35,290 bases of DNA from Tychonema bourrellyi FEM_GT703 (GCF_002412335.2 NZ_NXIB02000079.1:1-35290), one strand, 5' to 3'. Numbered from the stretch's first letter, positions 22,843-33,844 are shown. Notes: a model not told the origin generated them from the sequence alone. Program-made: numbers and translations.

Positions 22843-24407
22843 TGCCCCTAACGCTTTACAACAGCTTGACCCGTCGCGAATCACCTTTTGACCCGATCGA
22901 ACCAAAAAAGGTGCGGATGTACTGCTGCGGCGTTACGGTGTACGATTACTGCCACGTCGGCCACGCCCGCGCATACATTGTATGGGACATGGTGCGCCGC
23001 TATCTGATGTGGCGCGGATACGATGTGCGCTACGTCCAGAATTTTACCGATATTGATGACAAAATTCTCGATCGCGCCCGCGAAACAAATTCCACAATGG
23101 AAGCCGTAGCCCAATGCTTCATCGACGAATATTTTGCAGATATGGACAAGCTGAATATTCTCAGGGCCGATGAATATCCCCGTGCAACACATACAATAGA
23201 CGGCATAAAACGGCTGATTCACGAGTTAGAAAATAAAGGCTATGCCTATGCGTCTAGCGGCGACGTTTACTACAATGTTAGACAGTTTACCGATTACGGA
23301 AAACTTTCCGGCCGCAAGTTGGAAGAAATGCAGGCTGGGGCTAGCGGTAGATTGGAAACCGCAGAAATAGAAGCTCAGAAAAAGCAAGATCCGTCTGATT
23401 TTGCCCTGTGGAAAAGTGCTAAACCTGGTGAACCTGCATGGGATTCATCTTGGGGAAAAGGCCGCCCCGGATGGCACATTGAATGTTCGGCGATGGTGCG
23501 CGATTGCTTAGGCGAAACTATTGACATTCACTGTGGTGGTTCCGATTTAACTTTCCCGCACCATGAGAACGAAATTGCTCAATCTGAAGCCGCGACGGGG
23601 AAGTCTCTTGCTAATTATTGGATGCACAATGCTTTTGTGACTGTCAATGGCAAAAAGATGTCTAAGTCGTTGCACAATTTTATTACAATTCGCGATTTGT
23701 TGAAGGGGAATTGGTCAGGTGATTTGGAATCTAACCCCCCCGCAGAGGGCGGGCACGGGGGCACCGCCCCTACGCAGGAGGGGAGTCAGAATCACAGCGA
23801 CAATGCGAAAGCGGTGGAACCGATGGCGGTGAGGCTGTTTGTGTTGATGGCGCAGTACCGCAGTCAAATTGATTTTACCTCTGAGGCGATCGCCAGTGCG
23901 AAAAATGGCTGGCAAACTCTGAAGGAAGGCTTACTTTTTGGCACTCAACACGGTTCTAAACTCGGTTGGGATATTGAGAAAATCGATTATTTGACTGAAC
24001 AAGATAGCACATTAGTGCAGCAATTTCAAGCCGCGATGGATGATGATTTTAATACGCCTGGTGCTTTGACTGTGCTGTTTGAATTGGCCAAGGAATTGGG
24101 CAAGGAAGGTAATGTTTTGGTGCATCAAGGGAAAACTGAAACTTCGCCCCAATTGTTGCAGCAAAAATGGGTGACTTTGGTGAATTTGGCGGGGGTTTTG
24201 GGTTTGGAAGTTCAGCCGGAAGCTGAGACGGAAATCTCGGTTGGTGGTTTGACGGATGGGGAAATTGAGGGTTTGATTCAGCAGCGGAAAGATGCCCGGA
24301 AAGCGAAGAATTTTGCTGAGGGCGATCGCATTCGCAATGAACTTAAGGATAATGGTGTTACTCTGATAGACCAAAAAGATGGTATCACTATCTGGCATCG
24401 AGGTTGA
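22842..24407 (+). CDS. cysS: Cysteinyl-tRNA synthetase
   Basis: Charges tRNA-Cys with cysteine; essential class I synthetase. Motifs are intact: MYCCGVTVYDYCHVGH with the HIGH-like HVGH at residues 38-41, HIECSAM and HCGGSDLTFPHHENE zinc/substrate region, and KMSKS at 272-276. At 521 aa it is longer than the common 460-490. The excess lies at about residues 290-325, after RDLLK and before AVEPMAVRLF. There, a dispersed hairpin repeat is translated in frame as GGHGGTAPTQEG and neighbouring residues. The insertion falls just after the KMSKS loop, at the border of the anticodon-binding helical domain, so it is probably a tolerated surface loop. The start codon overlaps a heptamer repeat. Confidence 0.96.
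   Translation: MPLTLYNSLTRRESPFDPIEPKKVRMYCCGVTVYDYCHVGHARAYIVWDMVRRYLMWRGYDVRYVQNFTDIDDKILDRARETNSTMEAVAQCFIDEYFADMDKLNILRADEYPRATHTIDGIKRLIHELENKGYAYASSGDVYYNVRQFTDYGKLSGRKLEEMQAGASGRLETAEIEAQKKQDPSDFALWKSAKPGEPAWDSSWGKGRPGWHIECSAMVRDCLGETIDIHCGGSDLTFPHHENEIAQSEAATGKSLANYWMHNAFVTVNGKKMSKSLHNFITIRDLLKGNWSGDLESNPPAEGGHGGTAPTQEGSQNHSDNAKAVEPMAVRLFVLMAQYRSQIDFTSEAIASAKNGWQTLKEGLLFGTQHGSKLGWDIEKIDYLTEQDSTLVQQFQAAMDDDFNTPGALTVLFELAKELGKEGNVLVHQGKTETSPQLLQQKWVTLVNLAGVLGLEVQPEAETEISVGGLTDGEIEGLIQQRKDARKAKNFAEGDRIRNELKDNGVTLIDQKDGITIWHRG
23747..23769. repeat. Dispersed hairpin repeat inside the cysS coding sequence
   Basis: GGGCGG and CCGCCC flank gcacgggggca. The sequence GCACGGGGGCAC with a following CCCCTAC also occurs at 6257-6275 in intergenic DNA. 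Here it is translated in frame within cysS. Confidence 0.8.
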
Positions 24408-24552
24408 AACTCAATTCATCGTAATGATGTTGCGATCGCTCATAACAAAACCGAGTTACAATTTTCTTTAAGTTTAGCCTAGTCTTGGAATAAGCGATAT
24501 AATTTACTAAACTTCGCAACTTTTTCAACCTTAGAGGTAATAGCCTAATTCT

Positions 24553-24771
24553 ATGAATACCCTCGACCAAGTGCTAGAAACTGCTTTGCAACTGTCCTAC
24601 GAACAACAGGAAATGCTGATCAAAATCCTGCAAAACCGTCACCGCGAGAGTATTCGCGCGGAAATAGCTGCGGATGCTCAACAAACCTTAGCTGATTTCC
24701 GTACAGGAAAATTTCGACAGCAGTCAGCCGAGGATGTTATTGCTACATTACGCCAGTCTTTGGACGATTAA
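24553..24771 (+). CDS. Small antitoxin-like protein without a toxin partner
   Basis: A 72-aa protein (MNTLDQVLETALQLSYEQQE start) of the type commonly found upstream of RelE/ParE-like toxins in cyanobacteria. The pattern is an N-terminal helix LSYEQQEMLIKILQNR, then IAADAQQTLADFRTGKF, and a C-terminal SAEDVIATLRQSLDD. No toxin frame follows: the next gene is on the opposite strand and ends 40 bases away. It may be an orphan antitoxin left after toxin loss. The family call is from pattern memory and is moderate. Confidence 0.65.
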   Translation: MNTLDQVLETALQLSYEQQEMLIKILQNRHRESIRAEIAADAQQTLADFRTGKFRQQSAEDVIATLRQSLDD

Positions 24772-24811
24772 CTGTGTCAGCGATTATTAAACAACAACTC
24801 CACAAATGGAT

Positions 24812-25768
24812 TTATTTTTTATTGAACTTATTCACAAAATCCGCAACAGCACTCACAAATTCTGCGGTAGATTCATAAGGTAAAACATTGCGCCCCGGCA
24901 TTAATAAACCTTCCGCATTCGGAAAATTAGCTAAATATTGTGCTAATCTTTCCTCCGGTTTCTCTTCCTTACCAGCTTGACTGATACTTGACGCTGTTTC
25001 TCCCATGACAATCAGTGTAGGTCGATCGCACTTTTGAATCGTGCTACTATAATCCTGCCGCCAAAACCCGGCTAAAAACGAGAAAACCGCATGACGGCTG
25101 TCAGGATTAGCCGCCCCAGCCTGCAAAGCATCCAACCATTCGCTGTCAACATTTCCCGCATCGCCAAACAGTTGTTTAGCTGAAAAAGAACGCAAAAATT
25201 CAGCACGTCTGGCGTAGCGATAAAATGCGTTTCCCAAGGGAGAATTTAACAAATTCCAGACAATTCTTTGTTGTCTTTCCGTAGAATGTTTGTTCATTAC
25301 CGCCCAAGCGGGAGGCCCAGCCAGCACTAACCCGTGAATTAAATTCGAGCCGCTTTCCTGCTCAATTTTTGCTAAAGCCAAGGCTACGGATAGTAAAGCA
25401 CCTTGTACCAGGACGATCGCAGGTTTTTTCACTACAGTTTCCAAGAAAAACTGCAACTGTGCAGCCCAATCGTCGGGATGACAGGCTACAGCGGGCATTT
25501 CGCAATCGCCACAACCCAAAAGATCGGGATTGTAAATCGGATTGCTGTTACCTGATTTGCACCAACCTTCGCAAAATCTCTGCCAAAATACTCTTGACAA
25601 ACCAACTCCGATCGGATGTATTAATAACAAAGGAATGCTATCTTCTGTCGCAGTAGTTGGGTTGTAAACATCATAAGCACAGCGATAATTTTGCCATTCG
25701 TAAAACAGAGTTGGTGATTTTATTGACGAAATCGCGGAGGAATCTTGGGTTGAATATTGTGGTTCCAT
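24812..25768 (-). CDS. Alpha/beta-hydrolase-fold protein, catalytic residues apparently missing
   Basis: A 318-aa protein with the alpha/beta-hydrolase layout: oxyanion strand IPLLLIHPIGVGLSRVFW (about residues 52-69), NPDLLGCGDCEMP, and the nucleophile-elbow strand PAIVLVQGALLSVALALAKI. At the elbow the usual G-x-S-x-G is replaced by VQGALLS, with no Ser at the nucleophile position. The C-terminal region where the His is expected reads LMPGRNVLPYESTAEFV with no His. It may be a pseudoenzyme or binding protein. No signal peptide is visible. Its start is 146 bases from the divergent AI-2E family gene. Confidence 0.85.
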   Translation of the reverse strand: MEPQYSTQDSSAISSIKSPTLFYEWQNYRCAYDVYNPTTATEDSIPLLLIHPIGVGLSRVFWQRFCEGWCKSGNSNPIYNPDLLGCGDCEMPAVACHPDDWAAQLQFFLETVVKKPAIVLVQGALLSVALALAKIEQESGSNLIHGLVLAGPPAWAVMNKHSTERQQRIVWNLLNSPLGNAFYRYARRAEFLRSFSAKQLFGDAGNVDSEWLDALQAGAANPDSRHAVFSFLAGFWRQDYSSTIQKCDRPTLIVMGETASSISQAGKEEKPEERLAQYLANFPNAEGLLMPGRNVLPYESTAEFVSAVADFVNKFNKK

Positions 25769-25914
25769 ATTATTTTTTTGTGCTGATGTTACTTTTTATT
25801 ATAATATGAGTATAGGCCGGTTCTACCCGAAACATATTTGGTAACTGAGAAGATTAATAAACCCACCCTGGGGCAGGACATAAGCCCAAATACAAACCTT
25901 TATTATTTAATATC

Positions 25915-27006
25915 ATGTCAGAACAGCGGATTACTATTTCTATACCTAACTTGCTGCTAATTGTAGCATCTTCCTTGCTGCTAGTGCTGCTGTGGCAATT
26001 GCGGAGCCTGCTAGTAATTCTGATGATATCAGTCGTGCTCGCCGCTTCGATCGTCCCGATCGTCAATTGGGCTGAAACCAGGAGACTTCCCCGCTGGCTG
26101 GCCGTGATTATGGTTTATTTAGCTCTGATCGGCGGATTGAGTGGAACAGTAGTATTAATTGGTCCGACAGTCATCCAACAAATAGAATTACTGCTGCGAC
26201 AATTACCAGTTTATGCCGAAAGTCTGGAAACCGTGGCAACCAGCTTAGCAAGTCGCTTGACTGACGATGCACCAACCTTGGTGGGACAATTGTTGGACAC
26301 TCAATCCTTGACGAATTGGCTGATTCGATCGAGCCAACAACTGATTTTGCGATCGTACAGTTTAACTAGAGGCATTCTCGGCGGTTTTTTCAGTTTAGTT
26401 TTAGCCTTATTTATCTCAGGTTACATGGTTGCCGACAGTGACACACTAATTAAAAGTTTAGTACAGTTTTTTCCGAAACCTTGGGACGAAAAATTAGCAG
26501 CCCAAGCTACACCGATTGGTCAAAGAATGGGGAGTTACATTCGTGGACGAGTATTAGTTTCCGGGATTTTAGGGATATTTATTACCACAGGTTTGAGCAT
26601 TTTGGGAATGCCGGAATTTTCTTTAGGCTTAGGTGCGATCGCAGGCGTGACCAACCTGATTCCCTTCATCGGGCCGGTATTAGGAGCAGTACCAGCATTA
26701 ATTGTCGCATTAGCTAAAGGTGGGTGGGTGTTTCTCTGGGTGTTATTATTATTTATAATTATCCAAAACTTGGAAACTTACGTTCTCGATCCTTTGTTAG
26801 TTGGTTCGTCAGTTGGGGTGCATCCTTTATATCAATTGCTATCTGTATTGGGAGGTGTTCAAGTATTGGGAATTATTGGCGCTGTAATTGTGCCACCTTG
26901 GTTTGCGGGAGTGGCTGCTTTGATTGAAAACTTGTATTTAAAACCGAAGCTGAGGAGTGAACATCGGTCAGCAATAACTCAGGCTAAAAATAATTCCGAT
27001 CTCTAG
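25915..27006 (+). CDS. AI-2E family (PerM-type) membrane protein
   Basis: Polytopic inner-membrane protein of 363 aa in the AI-2 exporter/PerM family, members of which export small molecules or ions. It has two or three N-terminal helices (LLLIVASSLLLVLLWQL, then VILMISVVLAASIVPIV) and a soluble amphipathic region (about 100-155). The C-terminal helix bundle carries the conserved GVTNLIPFIGPVLGAVPAL motif and LVGSSVGVHPLYQLLSVLGG. Substrate is unknown; the AI-2 name does not imply autoinducer transport in cyanobacteria. Tandem repeats start 15 bases after the stop. Confidence 0.92.
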   Translation: MSEQRITISIPNLLLIVASSLLLVLLWQLRSLLVILMISVVLAASIVPIVNWAETRRLPRWLAVIMVYLALIGGLSGTVVLIGPTVIQQIELLLRQLPVYAESLETVATSLASRLTDDAPTLVGQLLDTQSLTNWLIRSSQQLILRSYSLTRGILGGFFSLVLALFISGYMVADSDTLIKSLVQFFPKPWDEKLAAQATPIGQRMGSYIRGRVLVSGILGIFITTGLSILGMPEFSLGLGAIAGVTNLIPFIGPVLGAVPALIVALAKGGWVFLWVLLLFIIIQNLETYVLDPLLVGSSVGVHPLYQLLSVLGGVQVLGIIGAVIVPPWFAGVAALIENLYLKPKLRSEHRSAITQAKNNSDL

Positions 27007-27021
27007 AATTGCCTATCTTAA

Positions 27022-27209
27022 AACAGGCAGGATGCCTGTTCCACAATATACATATCCTAAAAAGCCAGTCTTGAACAGGCAGGATGCCTGTTCCACAATA
27101 GACATATCCTAAAAAGCCAGTCTTGAACAGGCAGGATGCCTGTTCCACAATAAATATATCCTAAAAAGCCAGTCTTGAACAGGCAGGATGCCTGTTCCAC
27201 AATAAATAT
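27022..27209. repeat. Four 52-bp tandem units with the AACAGGCA palindrome
   Basis: AACAGGCAGGATGCCTGTT occurs at 27022, 27074, 27126 and 27178, exactly 52 bases apart, each followed by ccacaata and then catatcctaaaaagccagtc-like spacer. The palindrome is the same family as at 5844 and in the 76-bp array at 17769, but the spacer differs. Confidence 0.95.
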
Positions 27210-27213
27210 GGTC

Positions 27214-27317
27214 GAGGTCTAATGTGGCATGGGCGTCCCGATGTCTAATGTGGCACGGGCGTCCCGATGTCTAATGTGGCACGGGCGTCCCGATGTCTTA
27301 TGTGGCACGGGCGTCCC
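27214..27317. repeat. Four 26-bp tandem units
   Basis: Units (consensus start GATGTCTAATGTGGCACGGG, ending cgtccc) begin at 27214, 27240, 27266 and 27292. The 26-base period is exactly half that of the preceding array. The rest of the interval to 27572 shows no gene I can defend. Confidence 0.93.
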
Positions 27318-27572
27318 GCCTGTGTTTCCGAAACGAGAAAAAGCAGGGTTAGAATTTTTAGAATACGCCCGAATTTTGCGAGTATTTTTAGCACAATCGA
27401 ACCAGAAAAAAACAGTCCTCAACAGCGAAACCAAAAGCGAATTCAAACGGTTCTTCTCCTACCAACCACCTATGCTCTACTATCACTTAATAGCAAATTT
27501 TTCCGATGCCCATGCCCGTCCCGTGACACTGACTGATACCCCAACGATCGCCCACATTTTTCCCAAACGACA

Positions 27573-30044
27573 ATGCAGAAAAAGTTCCTTAACACAATCA
27601 AAGGACATTCCTGGCGGTACTTCCTCTCAGTAGGCGCGATCGCCCTCATGTACTTTTTGGCGTCCAAATTCGCCATTTCCACACTCACACTGAGTCCAGA
27701 AGTATCCCCCATATGGCCAGCAGCAGGAATTGCCCAAGTCGCCCTCCTGCTATTCGGACGCCAACTGTGGCCAGGTATTGCGATCGGAGGCTTCATGTTC
27801 AGCATGACTAACCCGTCAGCTAACATCGCCACTGCATTCATCTCAGCCAGTGGCAGAGCTTTGCAAGCCTGGACGGGAACTTACCTGCTACAAAAAATCA
27901 ACTTCAGCGCCGGACTCGATCGACTCAAAGACGTTTTAGGAATAGTCGGACTAGCAGCCTTCGGGTCTACCCTGATCAACTCTACCATCGGCAGCGTCGT
28001 CCAGTGTCTGACAGGTTTATCTTGGAGCAATTTTGGCAAGATTTGGGGGACTTGGTGGGTGGGAGACGCGATGGGAATTTTGCTCATCGCCCCCCTAGTG
28101 CTGACTTGGCGTGAATTTCCCTCCGTCAAAACCAACCGCCAGCAGATTGTCGAACGCGCCATTTGGTTAGTGCTACTACTAGCCGTTGGCTGGCTAGTTT
28201 TCTGTTCCCGCACCCGCGCCGCCTACGCCCGCTACCCCCTCGAATACCTGCCCTTTCCCCTAGTAGTTTGGGCAGCATTTCGATTTGGTCAGCGCTACAC
28301 AGCCCTCTCCAACTTCATCCTGTGTGGCTTCGCCATCTGGGGCATAGCCAGAGGCAGCGGCCCCTTTCTCAAACACGCCAGCAGCATCCCCCAAGCACTG
28401 TTATCCCTGCAAGCCTTCATTGCCGTCATCGCCGTCACAGGCTTAGTCTTAGCCGCCACGGTGGCCGAACGCCGCCAAGCCGAAACCTTCCTGCGGGCCA
28501 GCGAAGCCAGCCTCGCCAATGCCCAGCGCATCGCCCAGTTGGGCAACTGGGACTTAGACCGCACCACCCAACAACTACGCTGGTCTGACGAAATTTATCG
28601 CATTCTCAGACAATCACCTGGAAGCTTTGAACCCAGTCTAGAAACGTTCTTGGAGTATGTACACCCTGAAGACAAAGAATTAGTCAAGACATCTATTGAA
28701 GCTGCTTTATTTCAACAACAGTCCTACAGCATTGACTACCGATTGTTACTTCTCGATGGGTGCGATCGCACAGTCTGCGAACAAGCAGCAGTAAACTCTA
28801 CCTATATCACCAGCACCGTCCAAGACATCACAGACCGAAAACGGGCAGAAGCCGCCCTCCGATCTTCCGAAGAGCGATTTTCCAAAGCTTTTCACGCATC
28901 ACCAGTCGGCATCAGCATCTGTACTCTCACAGACGGATGTTTTCTAGATGCCAATGAAAGCTTTTTGCGCCAGTTAGGTTGGGAACGCCAGGAATTTCTC
29001 GGCCACACAGCCGAGGAATTAACAATGTTTGTCAATCCAGAAGACGAACGAGGAATCACCCAGACTTTGCAATCGCAAAATTCCATCAGCAATCAAGAAA
29101 TTTTAATTCGCACTAAAACAGGCGAAGAACGCGACTGGCTACTGTCGGTGGAACTGATTCACCTCGGCAGCACTCAGTGTGTTTTAATCATGACCAGCGA
29201 CATCACCGAAGCCAAACGAGGCGAAGAATTCCGCCGGGCCGCATTAGCCGCCGAAGCCGCCAACCGCTCGAAAAGCGAATTTCTCGCCAACATGAGCCAC
29301 GAACTCAGAACCCCTCTCAATGCAATTATTGGCTATAGCCAAATTCTGCAAGAAGATGCCAAAGACCTGGGTGCCGAAGAGTTCATCAGCGACCTCAAGA
29401 GAATTAGCACGGCTGGTCAACATTTGCTAGCAATTATTAAAGATATTCTCGACCTCTCTAAGATTGAAGCCGGTCGGATGAAACTAGACATCGAAACTTT
29501 CAGCATCTTAAATTTGGTCGAGGATGTGGCCGCCATGATCGCCCTGATGGCAGACAAAAATTCCAATATTTTAGATGTACGATGCACTGACGATATTGGG
29601 GATATGTCTACAGACTTGACTAAACTCCGCGACTGCTTGTTCAATCTTCTTAGCAATGCCTCTAAATTTACTTTCTCTGGGGTGATCACTTTTGCCGTTA
29701 CCCGCCAAGAAGTTGAAATTACCGAAGAGTCTGCGGTGGAAGAGGGATATCATGGAGAACCAGAAAATAATTCACCTCTGATATCAGCCAAATCTCCATC
29801 TCAAGACTGGATCATTTTCACGATCAAAGATACTGGTATCGGTATGACTCCGGCTCAGTTAGCCAGAGTGTTCGAGCCCTTCACCCAAGCCGATTCCTCA
29901 AGCACTAAGAAGTACGGCGGAACAGGTTTGGGACTGACGATTACCAAAAAATACTGCAAAATGATGGGTGGAGATATTACAGCCGTCAGCAAGTTGAATC
30001 AAGGCTCTATTTTTATAATTCGCCTCCCAGCTAAGCTGACCTAA
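27573..30044 (+). CDS. MASE1-PAS sensor histidine kinase
   Basis: Membrane-bound histidine kinase of 823 aa. An N-terminal MASE1 integral-membrane sensory domain (about residues 1-300) has about eight hydrophobic helices and motifs [18 protein letters not shown] and [18 protein letters not shown]. Two PAS regions follow (about 305-425, the first ending [11 protein letters not shown], and about 435-555). HisKA has the phospho-accepting His576 in [16 protein letters not shown], and the ATPase domain has N695, [14 protein letters not shown] and KYGGTGLGL. It lacks its own receiver, so it must phosphorylate a separate one; the receivers encoded downstream are candidates. The next gene starts 92 bases later. 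Confidence 0.94.
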   Translation: MQKKFLNTIKGHSWRYFLSVGAIALMYFLASKFAISTLTLSPEVSPIWPAAGIAQVALLLFGRQLWPGIAIGGFMFSMTNPSANIATAFISASGRALQAWTGTYLLQKINFSAGLDRLKDVLGIVGLAAFGSTLINSTIGSVVQCLTGLSWSNFGKIWGTWWVGDAMGILLIAPLVLTWREFPSVKTNRQQIVERAIWLVLLLAVGWLVFCSRTRAAYARYPLEYLPFPLVVWAAFRFGQRYTALSNFILCGFAIWGIARGSGPFLKHASSIPQALLSLQAFIAVIAVTGLVLAATVAERRQAETFLRASEASLANAQRIAQLGNWDLDRTTQQLRWSDEIYRILRQSPGSFEPSLETFLEYVHPEDKELVKTSIEAALFQQQSYSIDYRLLLLDGCDRTVCEQAAVNSTYITSTVQDITDRKRAEAALRSSEERFSKAFHASPVGISICTLTDGCFLDANESFLRQLGWERQEFLGHTAEELTMFVNPEDERGITQTLQSQNSISNQEILIRTKTGEERDWLLSVELIHLGSTQCVLIMTSDITEAKRGEEFRRAALAAEAANRSKSEFLANMSHELRTPLNAIIGYSQILQEDAKDLGAEEFISDLKRISTAGQHLLAIIKDILDLSKIEAGRMKLDIETFSILNLVEDVAAMIALMADKNSNILDVRCTDDIGDMSTDLTKLRDCLFNLLSNASKFTFSGVITFAVTRQEVEITEESAVEEGYHGEPENNSPLISAKSPSQDWIIFTIKDTGIGMTPAQLARVFEPFTQADSSSTKKYGGTGLGLTITKKYCKMMGGDITAVSKLNQGSIFIIRLPAKLT

Positions 30045-30056
30045 ACTTCCAGATTC

Positions 30057-30091
30057 GATTTGAGATTTGAGATTTTGGATTTTAGATTAAA
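30057..30091. repeat. Heptamer repeat between the two kinase genes
   Basis: GATTTGA, GATTTGA, GATTTTG, GATTTTA and GATTAAA are five consecutive heptamers starting 12 bases after the first kinase's stop codon. The class matches the tract between pilM and pilN. Confidence 0.82.
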
Positions 30092-30136
30092 GAATACGTC
30101 AAACTTAAGACAGTTGCTCCCATTGCGCCAGAAATT

Positions 30137-33100
30137 ATGCATCCTTACCTCCAGCGCCAACTCGAACAGCTTAATCTAACCGATCATTCTCCTCCTCTGA
30201 CTGCCGATCGCTGGCGGCTATTCTTGGAAGAGGTAAGTCGAAGCTATGATAGTAATGGCCAGTCGGCGGTGGTGAAAGAAGCTTCAGAAAACTCCCAGGA
30301 TGAAGTGCTACAGTCTTTTCCAGATGATTCGACAATTTCAGAGTTCGATCGACTGCGGGCGACTGTCAACAGTTTAGGTGCGGGACTTTTTATCCTGGAT
30401 ACTCAGGGACTCGTGCTCTGTGTCAACCCAGAAGCCGAACGCCTGTTGGGGTGGCGAGAGTCGGAACTCGTAGGCGTGGCGCTGCTATCTCGGATCGGCT
30501 CAAAACAGAGCAAAGCCAAGAAATCAAAGGTTTTGAGTTCCAATCAACCGGAAGCTAGCAACACTGAAAATTTGCCGATCGCAACTTCATTATCTTTACA
30601 ACAGGCGATCGCCTCTAATCTACCTTACAGTAACTCAGACGACCAATTTCTTTGTCGGGATGGCAAAATTTTACCAGTCTCCTATTTTTTTAATCCCGCA
30701 CCTCTCGGCCCAAATATTTCAGTCTTGGTGTTTTTTGACATTGGCGAACAAAAGCGATCGGCTAGAGAACAAGAGCGATCGCTCTCTATGTTACAATCAG
30801 TTCTAGAATCCACAGATGCCGGTATTATTGCTGTTGACAACAACGGTAATGTGTGTAATTACAATCAAAAATTTGTAGAAATGTGGGGTTTGTCCGAAGC
30901 TCAGGAGTTTAACCGATCGACTGTCGGTACTCTCCAAAAACCTGCCAAAACAGCCTTTCCCTTTGCCCTGCGGCAATTAAAAGACCCCCAAGAATTTCTC
31001 AAAAACGTCATGAAAGTGTCTGCCCATCCAGATACTCAAATAGACGACTTATTAGAATTCAAAGACGGAAAAATTCTCGAATTAAATTCCCGACCTTCAA
31101 AAGTCGGCTCAAAGATAGTAGGTAGAGTCTGGAGTTTTCGAGATATTACCGATCGCCAAAGAGTAGAACAAGCTTTGCAACATCGAGTAGAATTCGATCA
31201 GTTAATTACCAGTTTGTCAACCCATTTCATCAACCAATCCGTATCAGAAATAGACCAAGGAATCAATCACGCCCTAGAAGCGATCGCCACCAAAAGCCAC
31301 TTTGACCGGAGCTACATTTATTTATTATCCGAAGACAAAACTCAATTTAAAAACATCTACGAGTGGTGCAGCGAAGGCAGACAAACCCTCCGAGACCAAA
31401 TCCCACAAATCTCACTCCAACACATCCCTTGGATTGCCCAGAAAATTGCTCAATTTGAAAGCATCCACATTCCCGAAGTTAGCGAACTAGCGCCCCCACA
31501 ATTAGTAGAAATTGCCTATTTTGGCGATCGAGAACAACCAACAGAATCACTCCCAAATCCCCCTTCTCAAATAACCAATAAAAATCTGATTACTGCCTTC
31601 GCATCCATTGGCGAATCACTCAACAATTTAGAAGCAAAAAAACTTGATAAACACATTCAGTCATTGAGCATTATTCCCCTAGTTTGCAGTCAAAAAGTAA
31701 TCGGATTCATCGGATTTGATACCCAAAAACAGACAGCAAAGCGATCGCCCGAAATATCCACCCAACTAAAAATAGTCGGAGAAATGCTCGCCAATGCCCT
31801 AGAACGCCAGCGAGTAGAATCCGCCTTAAGACAAGCCGAGATCAAATATCGCGGCATCTTTGAAAACGCAGTCGAAGGCATATTCCAAATCACCCCAGAC
31901 GGGAGCTACCTCAGTGCCAACACCGCCCTAGCCCGCATCTACGGCTACGACTCCTGCGCTCAAATGCTAGCCAAACTCACAGATGTCAAGAACCCATCTT
32001 ACAGCAACCCCCATCGGCGCGCCGAGTTGATTGTGGCTATGACTAATGTCGGCGAAATATCCAAATTTGAATCGCAAATATACCGCCTAGATGGTAGCCC
32101 AATCTGGATTGCCGAAAATGCCCGCAGCATCTGCGATGAGAGTGGCAACGTGCTGTACTACGAAGGTACTGTTGAAGACATCACCGATCGCAAAAGGGCC
32201 GAATCCGCCATGCAGTTTGCCCTAGAAGCAGCAGAATCAGCAAACAGGGCAAAAAGTACATTTCTGGCCAACATGAGCCACGAACTCCGCACACCCCTCA
32301 ACGCCATCATCGGCTACAGCGAAATGCTGCAAGAAGAAGCCGAAGACTCCGGGAACGAGAATTCAGTCCCGGATCTCGAAAAAATCCGCAGCGCCGGCAA
32401 ACACCTACTAGCCCTGATCAACGACATCCTAGATATCTCTAAAATTGAAGCCGGGAGAATGGAACTCTACCTAGAAACCTTCGACATCCCATCTCTAATT
32501 GACAGCGCGGTTGCTACTGCACTCCCACTGATTGAAAAAAACGGTAATATCCTAGAAATTTACTGCCCCAACAATCTTGACACCATGCACGCCGACATGA
32601 CCAAAGTCCGGCAAGTGCTGCTGAATTTGCTCAGTAACGCTGCTAAGTTTACAAAAAATGGCAAGATTGCGATCGGAGTTGAAAACATTAACAATGAACA
32701 ATTAAAAATCAAAAATCAAGAAGAATCTTCGCAAATTTCAATATCCAATGCCGAATTTTTAAGTTTCCGCGTCTCCGACACCGGAATTGGCATGAATCCA
32801 GAACAATTGCAACGAGTTTTCCTACCTTTCACCCAAGCAGATGCCTCAACCACCCGCAAATACGGTGGCACCGGTTTAGGACTGGCTATCAGCCAGCGTT
32901 TCTGTCAGATGATGGGTGGCACCATTGAGGCCGATAGCAAATTGGGTGTCGGCAGTGCTTTCACGGTGATTCTACCCAGCCAAATCAAACTTCCCGAAAC
33001 TGAAAACAAAATCCACGATAGCAAACGTCCCCTTTTGGTAAATGCTGTTGGCACTGTTTTGGTAGTGGACGATGACCCGATTTCGCGGGATTTGATCGAA

Positions 33101-33844
33101 CGCGCCCTGACTCGCCAAGGACTGCACATAGAACTCGCCAGCAGTGGCGAACAAGCCTTGGAACTCGCCAAAAAACTGCGCCCAGACGCGATTACTCTTG
33201 ATGTGATGATGCCGGGAATGGATGGTTGGGCGGTGCTATCTGCCCTGAAAGCAGATCCAGACCTTGCCGAAATTCCCGTAATCCTGCTATCCTTTGTTGG
33301 CAACAAAAGCCTCGGTTTTGCATTGGGCGCATCGGACTACCTCACTAAGCCAGTGGACGGCAAACGGCTGGCTGCTTTGTTGAGGAAGTACCGACGTGAC
33401 CAAGATAACCTTGCAAATAACGATTTGACCTGTCAGATCCTAATTGTGGAAGACGATGTTACCACGCGCGGAATACTGCGACGCATACTAGAAAAACAAG
33501 GCTGGGCAGTGACGGAAGCTGATAGTGGGCGGGCTGCTCTCGATCGCCTCGATGTTTCGCGACCAAACCTGATCCTACTGGATTTGATGTTGCCAGAAAT
33601 GGATGGCTTTGAGTTGATTGGCGAAGTTCGCAAATCGTACTCGGTCGATCCCATACCGATTGTGGTGATTACGGGTAAAGATTTGACACCTGCCGAAAGC
33701 CACCAATTAAACGGTTGTGTCGATCGCGTGTTAAAAAAAGGAGTCTACAGTTGCGATAGTTTGCTGCGCGACGTTCGTTCTATAGTGAATGACAGATTCG
33801 ATCGCAGGTACGGCTCAAAAGGGAAGGAGGGAACCAATGGCTAA
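30137..33844 (+). CDS. Hybrid sensor histidine kinase (PAS-PAS-GAF-PAS-HisKA-HATPase-REC-REC)
   Basis: Soluble multi-input hybrid kinase of 1235 aa. In order: PAS (about residues 75-195), PAS (about 225-345, ending [14 protein letters not shown]), GAF (about 355-565), PAS (about 570-695, ending [14 protein letters not shown]), HisKA with His715 in [16 protein letters not shown], and a HATPase with [15 protein letters not shown] and [10 protein letters not shown]. Two receivers follow: REC1 with Asp1022 ([11 protein letters not shown]) and REC2 with Asp1149 ([11 protein letters not shown]). I see no transmembrane helix and no clear bilin-binding Cys in the GAF. Its end overlaps the next receiver gene by eight bases, implying coupled expression and a phosphorelay toward the downstream receivers. 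Confidence 0.95.
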   Translation: MHPYLQRQLEQLNLTDHSPPLTADRWRLFLEEVSRSYDSNGQSAVVKEASENSQDEVLQSFPDDSTISEFDRLRATVNSLGAGLFILDTQGLVLCVNPEAERLLGWRESELVGVALLSRIGSKQSKAKKSKVLSSNQPEASNTENLPIATSLSLQQAIASNLPYSNSDDQFLCRDGKILPVSYFFNPAPLGPNISVLVFFDIGEQKRSAREQERSLSMLQSVLESTDAGIIAVDNNGNVCNYNQKFVEMWGLSEAQEFNRSTVGTLQKPAKTAFPFALRQLKDPQEFLKNVMKVSAHPDTQIDDLLEFKDGKILELNSRPSKVGSKIVGRVWSFRDITDRQRVEQALQHRVEFDQLITSLSTHFINQSVSEIDQGINHALEAIATKSHFDRSYIYLLSEDKTQFKNIYEWCSEGRQTLRDQIPQISLQHIPWIAQKIAQFESIHIPEVSELAPPQLVEIAYFGDREQPTESLPNPPSQITNKNLITAFASIGESLNNLEAKKLDKHIQSLSIIPLVCSQKVIGFIGFDTQKQTAKRSPEISTQLKIVGEMLANALERQRVESALRQAEIKYRGIFENAVEGIFQITPDGSYLSANTALARIYGYDSCAQMLAKLTDVKNPSYSNPHRRAELIVAMTNVGEISKFESQIYRLDGSPIWIAENARSICDESGNVLYYEGTVEDITDRKRAESAMQFALEAAESANRAKSTFLANMSHELRTPLNAIIGYSEMLQEEAEDSGNENSVPDLEKIRSAGKHLLALINDILDISKIEAGRMELYLETFDIPSLIDSAVATALPLIEKNGNILEIYCPNNLDTMHADMTKVRQVLLNLLSNAAKFTKNGKIAIGVENINNEQLKIKNQEESSQISISNAEFLSFRVSDTGIGMNPEQLQRVFLPFTQADASTTRKYGGTGLGLAISQRFCQMMGGTIEADSKLGVGSAFTVILPSQIKLPETENKIHDSKRPLLVNAVGTVLVVDDDPISRDLIERALTRQGLHIELASSGEQALELAKKLRPDAITLDVMMPGMDGWAVLSALKADPDLAEIPVILLSFVGNKSLGFALGASDYLTKPVDGKRLAALLRKYRRDQDNLANNDLTCQILIVEDDVTTRGILRRILEKQGWAVTEADSGRAALDRLDVSRPNLILLDLMLPEMDGFELIGEVRKSYSVDPIPIVVITGKDLTPAESHQLNGCVDRVLKKGVYSCDSLLRDVRSIVNDRFDRRYGSKGKEGTNG

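Noticed and set aside
27229-27633. 134-aa plus-strand ORF upstream of the MASE1 kinase
   Set aside because: It begins inside the 26-bp repeats, overlaps the kinase start in another frame, and matches no family I know.
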